Positions 12,101 through 23,306 of a stretch of DNA of 64,000 nt are shown in pieces. The position numbers were made by a program, and so were the translations under genes. Numbering within the stretch: the stretch's first letter is position 1; every line of letters starts with the position of its first letter. The notes beneath the pieces are model-generated. The model made no database searches, was not told the DNA's origin, and was given only the letters and a program-made list of their open reading frames with translations. The stretch is from Edaphochlamys debaryana (Eukaryota; Chlorophyta; Chlorophyceae; Chlamydomonadales), in contig JAEHOE010000033.1 of assembly GCA_016858145.1 (NCBI GenBank), positions 372,001 to 436,000 of the forward strand. Direction: 5' to 3'.

Positions 12101-15100
12101 TATTAGGGCTATCTCCACCTCGCCCTACAGTGCCGCCCTGTGGGAGAGCCCCAGCTGCCTCACCTGTGCAGGTAGGAGGTAGGCGGGATGCTGCCGCCAA
12201 TGGCGTTTCGAGAGAAGTTCCAAAACAGGCAGGGCAGGTCCACGCCGTGAAAGCCGTTGGTGCCGTTGGGCAGCTGGCCGCCAATGGCGTTGTTACTAAG
12301 GTCGAACGAGATGAGGTTTGACACGGGCAGCCCGTCCGCCAGGAGCTTGGGATCACGCAGGATGTCAGACCCCAGGTCACCCGTCAGACCGGCGCCGGCG
12401 GCGGAAAGGTGTGCGAGCCTGAAATTTTGGGACAGAAAGGGGTGGGCAAGGGCGAGGGCGTGTGATGGGGATGAAGGCGAGGTTAGGCTACGGTCGCATC
12501 CTGTTTGCAAGCGCGAACGCCCAGCCGGGCGGCCTCGATATCCCGCCCTTCCCTCGCACCTGTACGGGCTGTAACCGTACGGCGTGCACACACGTGCGAC
12601 TGCCGGATCCATGGCCGCGAATCCGCCGAATGCGCGGTCAAACAGCTGTGGCAGGCTGCGGAGCGGGGCTGGCTGTGGGGCACGCGGCGGCGAGGGCGGC
12701 TGACCGGCCGGCGGCGGGGGCTCCGCAGCGTGGGCCCCCGGGGCGACCGAGTGGCGAGTGAGGTCCAGGCAAAAGGCGGCCGAGGGGTCGTAGGTGACGA
12801 CCCAGGCGATGGAGTCGGGGCCTGTGGGGACGAGAGGGGGAGGAGCGGGGTGGGCGTGTGGAGCCAAGCGGTGCGGATCGGAGGCTTGACGGGTGGTTGG
12901 GATGGGCATAGGCACGGGCATGCGATCGGATCAGCGCGTGGGGTGCGTGGGGTGCGTCACGAGACAAGGCAGCATTCCGGGCGTGCGCTGGACGCACCTG
13001 GAGGTGGCGGGGGAGGTGGGCTGGCGCGCCGCGAGGGTGTCGATGGGGGCGGCGGAGAGTAGACCTGCGCACAGAACGCCAGGCGGACCGGCATTGTTGG
13101 AAGGGCCCTGGGCAGAACCGTACGTAGTTCCTGTGCAAAGCCTGGTGCCGGCGAAGGCTTCAGCCCCCCTGTGTGGCCCCGCCTCCCCCCTTGCCTTGAG
13201 GTCCACATCCACGTTGGCCCTCCGGCTGAACCCCGACAGCAGGGCTAGGGCCGAGGCCGCGGGCTCGCTGCAGGGCGGCGAGGGGCACAGCGCCGCGGCC
13301 AGCTCCTGGAACGGCTCGGCAGATCCCAGCATGGCACTGCAGGTTGGGAGCGGGAAAGAGGGAGATTTAAGGGCAGCACGCGGCGTTACCTGCCTGGTCC
13401 TGCCCTAGCCAAGCCCACGCTTTCGTACCCCAGACCGCCCCGTGGGCTAAGCCAGCAGCTGCCACCTCGTGCAATACCCCATCGCGGTCGATAGCACCCA
13501 CCTCAGCCGCTTCACCAGCCCAACCTCCGCTTGCGACTGTTGCGACTGCAGCGCGGGCGTGCTGCCGTTGCGAATGTCCGCAAACCCACGCGCCTGCGAA
13601 ACGCTCGGAAGCGCAAAGTAGCGCTCGCAGCTGAGGTGAACCTCCAGCCCCGTGGGCGACTGCGGTACGGTGACGTACGACGGAGTGCTGTCGGCGGAAC
13701 ACCGTACGGCAGTCGTGCTGAGAGGGCGCGTGGGGGCCATGTCGTACAGCCGGCAGCGGTCCAGGCTGGTCGGGTCAAAGCTGGTCAACGGCTCCAACAG
13801 AACGCCGTACAGGCCCTCGCCCGCGCGGTACGACGTGCCGTTTGTCTCCATCGCCGCCGTACAGTTGAGCGACGTGGCGTTCGCCGCCGCCAGCTGTACG
13901 GCAGGGCTGCGGCCCGCCAGCTCCGGCGGCGCGGCGGCGGCCGAGCACGCAAGTTCCGTCAGATTGGATGCTGAGGAACGGACTGCCCCGCCATTTACCC
14001 TTTTGGACCCCGTCGCAAGACAGCGGAAGGTTGTCAGGTTGAGGGCCCGGAGGTTCGAGATATTGCAAGTGAGGAGCACGGGGACGGGACTGGGTAGCAG
14101 CTTTGGCAGGGCCTCCAGGCCCTCCAGATTGAGGGTAGCGGCCTCCGCGTTCCGAAGCGATGAAGCGTCGAAGAAGCCCGGCGCCGTGGCAGACCGGCGC
14201 CCCGGGATGACTAAGGGGCAGGTGTAGGGCGAGGGCGGCGGGAGCGGCGGCGGCAGAGGCGGCGGGGGCGGCGGCGGCGGCGAGGGCGGCTCTGGCGAGG
14301 GCGGGCTGGGCTTGTTGGGTGGGCCCGGCGGCCGTGGCGGCGGCGAGGGCGGCAGCGGCTTGGGCGGGCGAGGCGACCGCTGCTGCAGCAGCGACCGCCG
14401 CCGCCGGCGGTCCTCCGCCGCAAACCCGCCACCGCCCATCCTCAAGGGCCCAGCGGCGGCGGCGGCGGAGGGCGCCGCCGCCGCCTCAGCCTCCAGGTCG
14501 GCGTCGCCGCCAGCGCCTGAGACCAGCAGGGCAATGTCCCGCGCCTCCGCCTCCGCCGCCGCCACCAGGGTGCCGCTGCTGCGGCGGCGGCAGAGCGACA
14601 CCACACGCACCCCGCCAGCGCCGCAGCTGAAGCCCGCGCTGGTGGCGACCAGCACTGCCGCCACCGCCGCCGACACGGGCGATGACCCCCCGTCAGCTCC
14701 ACACCCCGGCGCCTGACTGACCCAGAGCCCCTGCCCCTCCGTATCCACGTCCGGACCCGCCGCTTCGACCGCTAGCACCGCCGCCGGCCCAGGCTCGGCA
14801 GCGGGGTCCTCATTTGCTTGCCGCCCGCCGTCGGGCCCCCAGCACAACGCCCAGCCGCTGCCACTGTCGCCGCCGCTGCCGCCGCCGCCGTCCATCGGGC
14901 TGCAGCCGCCAGGCGATAGCAACCTCCCCAGGCGCACCAGCTCGGTCCTTTCAGTGCTGAGCCCCACCAACGCCAGCTCATGTGCGCCTGGCACCCAGCA
15001 CGCCGCCACGTCGCCGCCAGCGTCCGCCAGAGCCACGCAGGACGGCGCCTCCGCCCGCACGCCCTTAACCCCTGCTTGCACCGCAGTTGAGGCCGCTTCC

Positions 15101-16242
15101 GCCGCCGGTTCCGCTGGCAAGGTCGAGTGGGGGTGCTGCCATGACGCTATAAGCTGGGGACGGAGGGGCGCGTCCGGTGACAGGTCCACAGCGATCAGCC
15201 CCGCCCGGCGCTCAACGCCGGCGTGGCCCGCTGGTGCCAGCGCAGCTGGCAGTAGCAGCCGCCGTGGGCCTGCGTCAGCCCCTGCGGCACCGCTGAGCGG
15301 CTGGCCTAGCGATAGCGGTGTGCCGAGCGCCGTGATGCCGCCCCAAGCTGCCGCTCCGACGGCGGCCTTCGCATCCGACGCCCACGCCCCGGCCAGCCGC
15401 CCCGTGATGCCGTCGACCAACACGAGCTCCAGAGAGGAAGCTCGTGTGACATCATGGTCCACTGGAAGCGTGGCGTGTTCGAGCGCGGGTTCACGAGCTA
15501 CCGTGGGGGCCCGTGCAAGCACGAGCACGCCCCACCGGCCGCGGCCGAGCCAGGAGAGGTGCAGCGGCGGGCCTGCGCCGCCGGCAGGGGCCCCGGAAAG
15601 CCAGGCTCCCAGCTGCGATGGCAGAGGCACCTCCCAGGTGACGTCAGCGCTGGCTGAGTTGACCAGCGCCAGGGAGGGGCCCGCAGTAGCGCCGTTCGTG
15701 GCTTGGGAAGGGCCGCTGGTCAACGCAAGGAGACCCCCAGCGGCGGCCTGCCCAGCAGCCACCGCTAGAAGGGCACGCCAGCGGCCCTGCAGGGCCCACA
15801 GCTCCACTCCGGTTGCATCGTAGGCACGAAGCTCGCCCGGCTGCTCCCTCCAGGCAACGACCGAGCCGAGTGCGAGCGAGGGCGCCGCGGCCAGGTGCCA
15901 TCGCCCCACCGGCAGGGGTCGCTCCCACGCCAGGTCGCCGCCAGGCGCGCGGGCGCACACCAGGCGCTGCCTGTCCGTGACGAGGCATGCCCCGCCGCTG
16001 GTGCCAGCCAGGGCCTCAAGCTGCTCGCCGCGTTCCACAGGCAAGGGCCAGGTCGATGTGGCGGTCGCCCGCCGCGCGTCAAGCACACAAGCCCCGCCGT
16101 TGCCACAGCCCGACCATGCATATATGACGGTCCGTTCCGAGGAGGCCGACGGCAGGAAACGTGCGTCCTCGGGCGACGTCAATGTCGCGCTCCGCGCTGG
16201 CTCCCCGACCAGGAGCAGCAGCAGCACTGCCAGGGGCCCCAT
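3135..16242 (-). CDS. Giant LRR receptor-like protein with polytopic membrane domain
   Basis: Seventeen exons: 13502-16242, 13195-13336, 12998-13130, 12560-12821, 12164-12418, 11889-11983, 11406-11755, 11130-11252, 10780-10953, 10142-10578, 6441-9903, 5955-6266, 5652-5779, 5456-5543, 4407-5237, 3705-4232, 3135-3494. All phases agree and give 3,473 residues. Order: signal peptide (MGPLAVLLLLLVGEPARS); beta-propeller-like region with PQQ-repeat-style strings (YDATGVELW); SPPPP hinge about 614-675; LRRs about 1093-1400 (FDLSNNAIGGQLP, LDLSNNQLT); one span about 1540-1565; a disordered linker of about 1,100 residues with Lys/Glu clusters; a polytopic domain about 2680-2900 with roughly six hydrophobic segments, faintly XK-related; then a glutamine-rich tail. 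Role unknown; a cell-surface receptor or sensor is inferred. It could instead be two genes: exon 10 reads into TGA if unspliced, but that TGA sits in a GTGAGT donor. Confidence 0.8.
3705..4232 (-). repeat. YDPAY-poly(Q) tandem repeats in the giant protein's tail
   Basis: About five copies of a 20-25-residue unit, YDPAYLAAMQ followed by five to seven glutamines and an alanine/glycine stretch, sit in exon 16 (about residues 3179-3354). At DNA level they appear as CTG/TTG-rich arrays on the plus strand. The next exon continues with QAQMQQ-type repeats. Such tracts are prone to length change and are typical of disordered or condensate-forming tails; that role is inference. Confidence 0.85.
14215..14400 (-). 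repeat. SPPPP-type proline-rich hinge in giant protein
   Basis: Encodes a run of SP, PPSPPP and PPPP units between the beta-propeller-like region and the LRR part (about residues 614-675). Such tracts are hydroxylated and glycosylated in volvocalean wall proteins, so this supports an extracellular location. A second, shorter hinge occurs in exon 3 (SPPPPSTPSRRASPPPPPPP) and a third inside exon 7. Confidence 0.85.
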
Positions 16243-17359
16243 CTGGCCTCTGGCCTACCTATTGCCCATTCGTGGCCAAAAACCTGTCGCGCACGAGAGC
16301 ATCGCTGCGGCGTGGCCAGGCAAGCAACGCCCGTATCAGCTTAAACTAGGCGATTCGATGAATTCTAACGTTTATCAGCAGCTTGTGCGGTGTGGGTGTA
16401 AGCCGAAGCTCTCACTCTTGAGTTGGCAAGCTTCGAAGCTGCGTGCTTGACTACCGCTTTCTCGCAAAGCCCACGCAGCTTAAGAGAGGTACATATACAT
16501 GTGTTTTCCACGTTATCCATTGTTGCTGGCGTTGGCCGGCCAGGTACGCGCGTGTCGCGCAGCGCGTGCCAAACCCGGGCTTCCCCCCCCGGCCCCGAGG
16601 CCGCGGGGACCACTTAGTCTGGACCGCGTAGATCCCATGCACCTGCGCCACACCATGACTTCACCTCCGCCACCGGGCCCAGCCCCGCGAGCCTGCGGCG
16701 CTCATCCTCCAACACCTCCCGCGCTCCCAGAATCATCCACAACCTGCTCCTCCAGGGAAAGGTGGGAGGGAGATGGGAGCAGGGGGGACCTCCCTTGGGA
16801 GCATGGGACGCCAACGCGAAGCAGGCTTGAGTGTGTCAGCGCAGCCAGGGCGGTGGGGCAGGCTGGGTACGGCGCGGTGGAATGGATGGGACTGGAGGGG
16901 GTAGAAGAACATCAACGAAGCTAAGCGCTTGGTTGTGGTGTGGCGTAGGGCGTTATCCGCAGACTACGCAGGCAAGGAGACGACCTGTGGGAGGGCTCGT
17001 TGTCGCCTGGAACTGGGAGGCCCGCGAGGGCAAAGGGGGGGGCTACACGCTACAGGGCATGATGAAGAGACTCCTGAAGTGCATAGTGTGTCACTGCGCC
17101 CGCAGCGATGGGTTGGAGGGTGAGGGGTTAGCGCGGGGTTCGAGGACGAAACAACGTGTCAAGGAGCAGCGAGGGGGCGGAGGGGAAAGGTTTCGTGTGT
17201 GGACATCGAGGGGGGGCGGATGTGCACTCACGAAGGGGCAGCGCGCTTCTCACAATGTACACGTAACTAAGCTGCATACTACACTTGCGAGCGGTTATTT
17301 TTACAGTGGGGGCGGCGAGCTGCGCCCTGCGCGTAATTGCACCCGTGACTTGAGCAGAA
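16243..17359. promoter_or_regulatory. Divergent intergenic region, LRR gene / EEP gene
   Basis: 1.1 kb between the start codons of the giant LRR gene (minus) and the EEP gene (plus). It must hold both promoters and 5' UTRs. No credible coding exon or clear TATA box was recognised; the AT-richer patch at 16490-16502 (GGTACATATACATG) is the only standout. Confidence 0.5.
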
Positions 17360-19614
17360 ATGGACGCGCTCAGACTCTTGTGCCTAAATGCGAGTGGCGA
17401 CGGTGGCGTGAAGGGCAAGGGCGCCCAGGTAAGGCAACCACATGCTCGCATGCTGCGGCACCGCAGGCGAGCTGCGCCTTGTCGCGGCCCGCACATTCGG
17501 AAACATACACCACTCGTGTCGCTGCTGCAGGAGCTGAGGTCAAATCTCCTGGCGGAGCTCCTGCGCCGGCATCACGACCTTGTGTGCATCCAGGAGTCCC
17601 CGTGGCTTGCTCACAACTTCTTTGAGCAGCTCAAGAGCGGGCTTCCTGGCGACAACGAACTCCTCCAGGTAAGCCGCATTACTCTCGAAGTGGGGCCCAT
17701 TGACGACAGGAGGGCGTGGGCCCTGGCGGGGCACCCTGGGCCCAGGTACACGAGCTCAGACCTCCCCCACCCTTTCCCCTATCCTCCCCGGGACGCAGGC
17801 GCTGTCCGCTTACATGCTGCCATTCGCTCAGGACAAGGAGTCATTGGTGCTGGTCAGGAAGGACCGCTTCGCTCGGGTGGAGCAGCTGGACCTGTACACC
17901 CCCAAGCAGCCCGGCGTTGCCGCGGGAAGCCCTCCCGCCGCCCGCACGCCCTACCGAGCGCTGTGTGACGGGATCCAACCGCAGGCGCTGCGACGAAGCT
18001 GCACTCAGCTGCTGTCGCGCATGTGCACTGTCAAGCTGAGCCTGCACGACGGAAAGCAGCTGGTGGTGGTGTCCGTACATGGGCCGTACAAGAACCTCAG
18101 GACGGCCTACTGTACGGCGGCGGAGGCGCGGCTGACTGTGTTTGGGTTCTTCTCGCGAGTCATGCAGGCGCTGAGTGTCAACGAGAAGGCGCCTGCCATC
18201 TTTGCCGGAGACTTCAACGCGGTGAGGCGCAGGAGCAGGGCTTCAAGAAGGGCCGAGTCCTTGGGGGTTGAGGGCTTGCACGACGGGGCTTGCCGTAGGG
18301 AGGCTGCCCCCTCACCAAGCCCGCAGCGGCAACCGTCATGCAACCCCCGTTCGGCACCGCAACTTTACCTATGGATACCTCCTGCCGCAGGGCTTGCAAA
18401 AGCTGGCCGGGGAGATCGGGCGCACGCAGACCGCCTTCGCCGAGTCCCTGTCCCAACTCCACGTCCTCGACATCGGCGACCCCTTCGACCCGACACCGGG
18501 GGGCGAGCCCCGCGCCTCTTCCCCACCAGACCCGGACCCGAAGCGCAGGAACGGGCGCGCCACGGTCGACTTCATCGGCTATTGCTCCGCAGCGCCCGGC
18601 GCTCTGCAGCCCTCGTGGCAGTCCGTCGACTGGGCGCCCCTGCCTCCCAGCCGCGAAGCCGCGCGCGAAGCCTGGCACCCCGAGACCGTGGCACGGCTGG
18701 ACGAGCATGACGCAGGGGCGCTTACTAAGCAAACCGCCAGCTCAGCAAAGGCCGGCGGGGCGGGCGACGGCAGGGAGGAGAAAGCGGCCGGCGGGAGGAA
18801 GGGCAAGGCCGGCAGGCCGCAGCGGTACGCGCGGTTCTGGGTGACCGAAGCCGATTATGCACGTGTCTTCCACCACATGCTGGACCATGTGCCCATCATT
18901 GCCAGCTTCAACCTGGCCAGGGCCTTCAAGACCATCTCCTGGTGGCCACAGGCGGCGCAGTCTGGTTCGAGCCAGGGTGCAGCCGCAGCTGCCGCCCCTG
19001 CGGGCACTAAGGGTGCTGGGACGGAGGAGCGGCTGCAGGCGGTCGGGCTGAGCCGGGCCAAGACAGAGGCGGCGGGAGCGCGGGCGGGCCCGCCAGGCGC
19101 CAAGGAGCCCGCGAGCCCGGCTCGTGTGCGGAGTGCAGCGGGCGGGGGAGGCGAGGAGCGTGGAACTGAGCTTAGGCCCGCCCCGCCCACGCGGGTCGCA
19201 GTTCCTCCGCTAGCCGGGACGAAGGAGGAGGGAGCGAAGACAAGGGCAAAGCCGGAGGCAAACGTGGAGGCGAAGGAGTGCGGGAGGAACAGCGACCCGG
19301 CCCAGAAGCTTCTGCCGAAACTGGACGCCGCGGCTGGGGAGGAGGTGGGGGCGGGGAAGGCAGAGCCCGGGCCTGCTGATGCCGCCTCGCGGGCGGGCCA
19401 GGGCGAGAAGGCAACCAAGGGAGTCGGATCGCTGCTGGCGAAGATGGAGGCAGCGCCAAAGGCGTTCAGAGTGGCCAAGGTGGAGGCGGTGCCGGAGATG
19501 GCGGCCAGGGCGCCCAGGGCCGAGGCGGGAACCAAGACGGCAGCGGGAGATGCGGACGGGAAGGCTCCGGGTGGCAAGAAGACTGAGAGCAAGGTATTAG
19601 CTGGTGTGAGGTGA
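17360..19614 (+). CDS. Endonuclease/exonuclease/phosphatase (DNase I-like) protein
   Basis: Four exons, 17360-17428, 17531-17668, 17799-18221, 18391-19614, all phase 0, give 617 residues. EEP-fold landmarks appear in order: LCLNAS at the N terminus, CIQE with the metal-binding Glu45, VHGPY, GDFNA (Asp207, Asn209), and LDHVPI (Asp375, His376) as the terminal catalytic pair. A phosphoesterase acting on nucleic acid or a phospholipid/nucleotide is therefore expected, but the substrate cannot be told. After about residue 390 comes a 220-residue Ala/Gly/Lys/Glu-rich tail that looks disordered. There is no reverse transcriptase next to it, so it is not a LINE ORF. The last 3' boundary is uncertain because a GTATTAG string near the stop could act as a donor. 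Confidence 0.82.
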
Positions 19615-19944
19615 AGTGAAGAGCTGCCAGATAAGGTTCATGTATCAATTTGATCTTATATCTCTGCAAAAATTCATTCATCTATCACGACTTGAGATTG
19701 GACACTGCGAGCATGTGAGTGCTAGTGAGGTTTGGCACGAGAGGCGCCACTCAAAAGACATGGATCCATTCATTCGTGCATGCATTGGTGGGCTGGGCAT
19801 TGTGACGGGCGCGGCAGCCGAGGCATGGCGGCATTGGCGGGCTGAAACCCCCACTAGAGACAGTGTTTCACAGGATAGGTAGGTGTGGAAGGTGATCAGA
19901 GCGGTGGATAGGATAGACGTTGAGCGGTGTCATGAACAAGCACG

Positions 19945-19949
19945 TTACA
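19945..19949 (-). terminator. Possible TGTAA poly(A) signal, GNAT gene
   Basis: TGTAA on the minus strand about 725 bases beyond the GNAT stop. A nearer TGTAA overlaps the stop codon itself and is unlikely to be the functional one. Confidence 0.35.
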
Positions 19950-20046
19950 GTTTGGGGCCTTGCGCCCTCCAGCCTTGGCCGGCAGGTAGGGGGGGGCAGG
20001 ACCTTGGGCCATGCTCCTGCCGCAAATAGCCCTCCGCCCTTCGATT

Positions 20047-20051
20047 TGTAA
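20047..20051 (+). terminator. TGTAA poly(A) signal, EEP gene
   Basis: First plus-strand TGTAA noted after the EEP stop (about 430 bases downstream). TGTAA is the standard volvocalean polyadenylation signal. Confidence 0.5.
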
Positions 20052-20674
20052 CCGCATTGCACCAGCGTCCAGAACCCGTGACTCAGTTCTCTACTGCTAC
20101 AAGGAGGCCCGATGTGCATTGCTCTGCTCTCTCCGTCCCCCGTCCGCACCTTGGCTCCGCCGTGCTTGGCGTTCTTGACGTCACGCTTCTCCTGTACACT
20201 TCGCCAGCCCGCCTCGCCCAGCTCATGACAGCCATCGTGCATTGCAGTCCTCAGTGTCCCGCCTACCCTTGCCCCTGGCCCTTGCGGACCGGTGTGGCCG
20301 GCCTCGCAGCATCCTAGCACCCACACAGCCCTTGCCCAATGTCGGCTGCCTCCAACCGACGCCGCCATCCTCGCTCCTCAGCCACCTGCCCTTATCGCAG
20401 CTACCGGCACCTGCCATCCGGGCACGAACCTTGGACCCCCCGACGATGCCGCCACTCCTTGACACGTGTCTGCCCTTCCTCTCCTTAGCTTTCGCTAGAA
20501 CTGGACCGTGACTCCCACCGGCCTGAGGCGAATGCCTGCTCGGCATGCTCCGAGACCCTCACTGCAAATCATATCTCTCCTTAGCTTGCGTACGATACTA
20601 TGCTTGACTGTCATCCTCCAACTCTCTGCAACCAAGGCCTGCTGTCGAGAAGCTTTCGGGGCCGTCACAGCCCC

Positions 20675-22822
20675 TTACAGCCCCTTGGCGAGCAGCAGGC
20701 GCCGCGGTCGCTGTAGTGACCGAGCGTACGCCTCGCTCTCCTCCTGCTCCACCTGTGAGGAGGGGCGTACAGCAAGCGGCAGACAAACAATGTCACACAG
20801 CCGCGTGCAGGGGCCGTGTTACCTAGGTGCTTCACGGCAAGCTGCCACAAGTACTGGCCGTTCTAGTCCAGGCTGAATGGGCCTTGCGCCTTAGCCTCGG
20901 GCATAAGGAAACAGAGAATGTCACCCAACACCACGACGGCCCCACCTGGAAACCCATGGCGTTGCAGTACAGTCGTACGGCAGGCGTGTTGTCGGCCACC
21001 ACGTGCACGTACAGCCACTCCACGCCTGCGGCCGTACGGCGTGCGGGTCATAAAGAGATGTGAATGAAGCCGGGCCTTCGGGGGTCTAGGTGCGCTGCCA
21101 TAACACTGCCCGCCACCACCTCAGCCGTGCCACCCACCCACGCATGTTGAGACATGGGAAGCCCAAACTCACCCTGCCTCCGCGCCACGGTCTCCGCGTG
21201 ACTGAGCAGCGCCCGGGCCACGCCCAGCCGCCGGGCGGGGGGCGCCACGCACACGTTGGACAGGTAGGCCCGCCGACGCCGAGGGTTGGACTGGGAGGGG
21301 GGGTGCGTGGGCACGGGACAGACACTTTCATAGTAATGTGGGACTGAACCTGCCCGTTGCTGATTGGCACCCTTGCCGACCACTCCTGGTCAACACGACC
21401 GGAGGTCCACCACGGCGCCCTCACCTGTGGCATCCGCCCTGCCAGCTCCTCTGAGGGCAGTGCCGCCCCCACGTTGATATCCAGAGACCCAACCACCAGC
21501 CGCCGTGCGCCTGCCGCCGCCGCCGCCTCAGCTGCCCCTCGCCCCGACCGCGCTGCGGCCTCGGACCCTGGCCCGGGTCCGGCCTCCGATGCTGACGTGG
21601 GCGAGAGTTTGACCAGGTCGTCGAGGTTTGACCGCAGCTCCGCCAGCAGCTCGGCCGCCGAACGCTGTCCCTCGTCGAAAGAGCTGCAGGGGCTCTCCAG
21701 GCTGCCGCTCAAACCATTGGGCATAGAACCATGTCCGCTAGGTGAGCTGCCCGAGGTGCTAGGAGCGCTGCGCCCATAGTCGCTGCTGTTGCTGTTGTTG
21801 CTGATCGTGGATTCGTCGTCAAGGACGTAAGCGATGAAGCACGTGACATCCATCTCCTGGTATGCGGGGTCACGGCCTGCGGGAGTGCGGTATGGGGGGT
21901 TGAAGGCAGCATCCGTTGCCTGCGCGGCTCAGCAGAGGTGGCCTACACCAGGGGTATCTGCCCCACAGCCGCGACCACAACGCTCATTCGAGCAGGCGCT
22001 GGAAAGTGCTTCACTGCCATCACTGGGTACGGCCAAAACCCGCTAGCAAGGACTGTAGTGGCCATGGGGCTGGAGGCATGGAGAGTGTGCGGATTGTGGG
22101 GGGAAGCAAATGTCCGCGCGGGATGGGCTCAGCTGACCAGCCCCAAAGCGGCAAGACGCGGCGCCCGCTTACCTTGCACCTTGGCCTGGACCGACTCCCA
22201 CTCAGCGTCTGTCTTCATCTGCCTGTGGGACTGCGCCGGGAGCGACAGCAGCAAGCTTGAGGCAAGCAGGGGTTGGGGAGAGACCGGCAAGCCAGCGCTG
22301 ATGCACTGCACGGGGACCTCGCCCCACCGTCGGGGCTGCTGAGCCTCCCCAAGCCCGCCAGACCACCGACAATGCCAGAAGTCCCACCGCTTCCTGATGC
22401 GTAAGCCTGCTTCGGGGTTCCCTTCTCCTCCACCAAACCCTCCCTCGCGCGTGCTCCAACAGGACTTCCCACCACACGCCGCGCCCTGCACCCCCCGCCC
22501 GGATGCATTCTACGTCCACGGACCACCGCACAGCACTCAAACTCACTCGAGCCGCGAACTCGCTCCTGCCGGGGGGGTACTTGTAGAAAGAGATGGCGCG
22601 CAGGAAGGCCGCCGCACGCATCTCATGCCCTAGGGCGGCCTGGCGAACCTCCAGGGGCAGGGGCGTGGGGACGCCGGTGGGCGCCGAGGCGGAGGCCGCG
22701 GGGGCGGCCGCAGTGGAGAGCCGTGCCGTCCGTGGGGTGGGTTGCACGGGAGTGGCGGCCCCGGGGTGGCGCCGGCGGGAGGCCGGAAGGCACCCGGCGC
22801 GAGCGGGATGGCCGGTGAGCAT
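20675..22822 (-). CDS. GNAT-family N-acetyltransferase, probably plastid-targeted
   Basis: Six exons, 22547-22822, 22173-22230, 21425-21876, 21173-21290, 20946-21025, 20675-20752, phase-consistent, 353 residues. It transfers acetyl from acetyl-CoA to an amine (protein N-terminus, lysine or small molecule). The GNAT core is split: a first strand (DVTCFIAYVLDD) precedes a Ser/Ala/Gly-rich insert of roughly 100 residues, then motif A YLSNVCVAPPARRLGVARAL with the acetyl-CoA loop R282-R-L-G-V-A, then motif B ADNTPAVRLYCNAMGF. The first 40 or so residues are rich in Arg/Ala/Ser/Pro without acids, as in algal transit peptides, and the layout resembles plant plastid GNATs. The start is the ATG at 22822; an upstream TTG-initiated extension is ignored. 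Substrate unknown. Confidence 0.88.
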
Positions 22823-23306
22823 GGCGCAGACCGCTTGGGTGGCGGTGGTTGGGCTGGGCTGTGTTGTGCAGGTGGACCGCGGATCACGGCGAGCCGATTG
22901 AGGATGCTTAAACCACAATGAGCGGGGTTGGGGGGTTGGGGGCTCGAGCTGCTGGTCGCACGGCCTGAAGTGCGAGTGCGGGCCGATTCTGGGTTTGTTC
23001 TCGGCTAAACGCGCTGGCAGCCGCTCTCACGGCCTGCAGTTCGTGTGGACTCGCGCTAAGAGTCAGTGCGCGGAGCTGTGAGGCGGGCGAGGCTGAGGGC
23101 GGGCCTTGGCGCCTGCAAGCCCCGATCGCTCGGTTTTCGCATGGGCTCAGCCGAGTCGCTATGCCGGCTTCGCGACCACTGATACACGCTCCCCTACCAC
23201 TTTTACACTACCCTGAACAACCCCGTCAAGCGAGCAAGCTTTCCAGCTATTCTCTTTCACCAGCTTGTCGTCACATCCCTCGACCGGCCCATAAGTAGTT
23301 GTAACA
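22823..23306. promoter_or_regulatory. Divergent intergenic region, GNAT / RPA34 genes
   Basis: 484 bp between two start codons on opposite strands. It contains the GNAT and RPA34-like promoters; no coding signal or clear core element was recognised. Confidence 0.5.

Larger units (their letters stand above)
19615..20674. other. Convergent 3' region, EEP and GNAT genes
   Basis: Holds the 3' UTRs of the two facing genes and no coding exon that I can support. An AT-rich patch (19625-19690) directly follows the EEP stop. TGTAA signals for the two strands cross each other here (20047-20051 plus, 19945-19949 minus). Confidence 0.55.

Noticed and set aside
17360..19614. LINE retrotransposon endonuclease
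   Set aside because: The EEP domain is present, but there is no reverse transcriptase, it is split by four well-formed exons, and it has no target-site or poly(A) features.
22823..22918. Upstream extension of the GNAT protein
   Set aside because: It would begin at TTG. The first ATG in frame (22822) already gives a good transit peptide.
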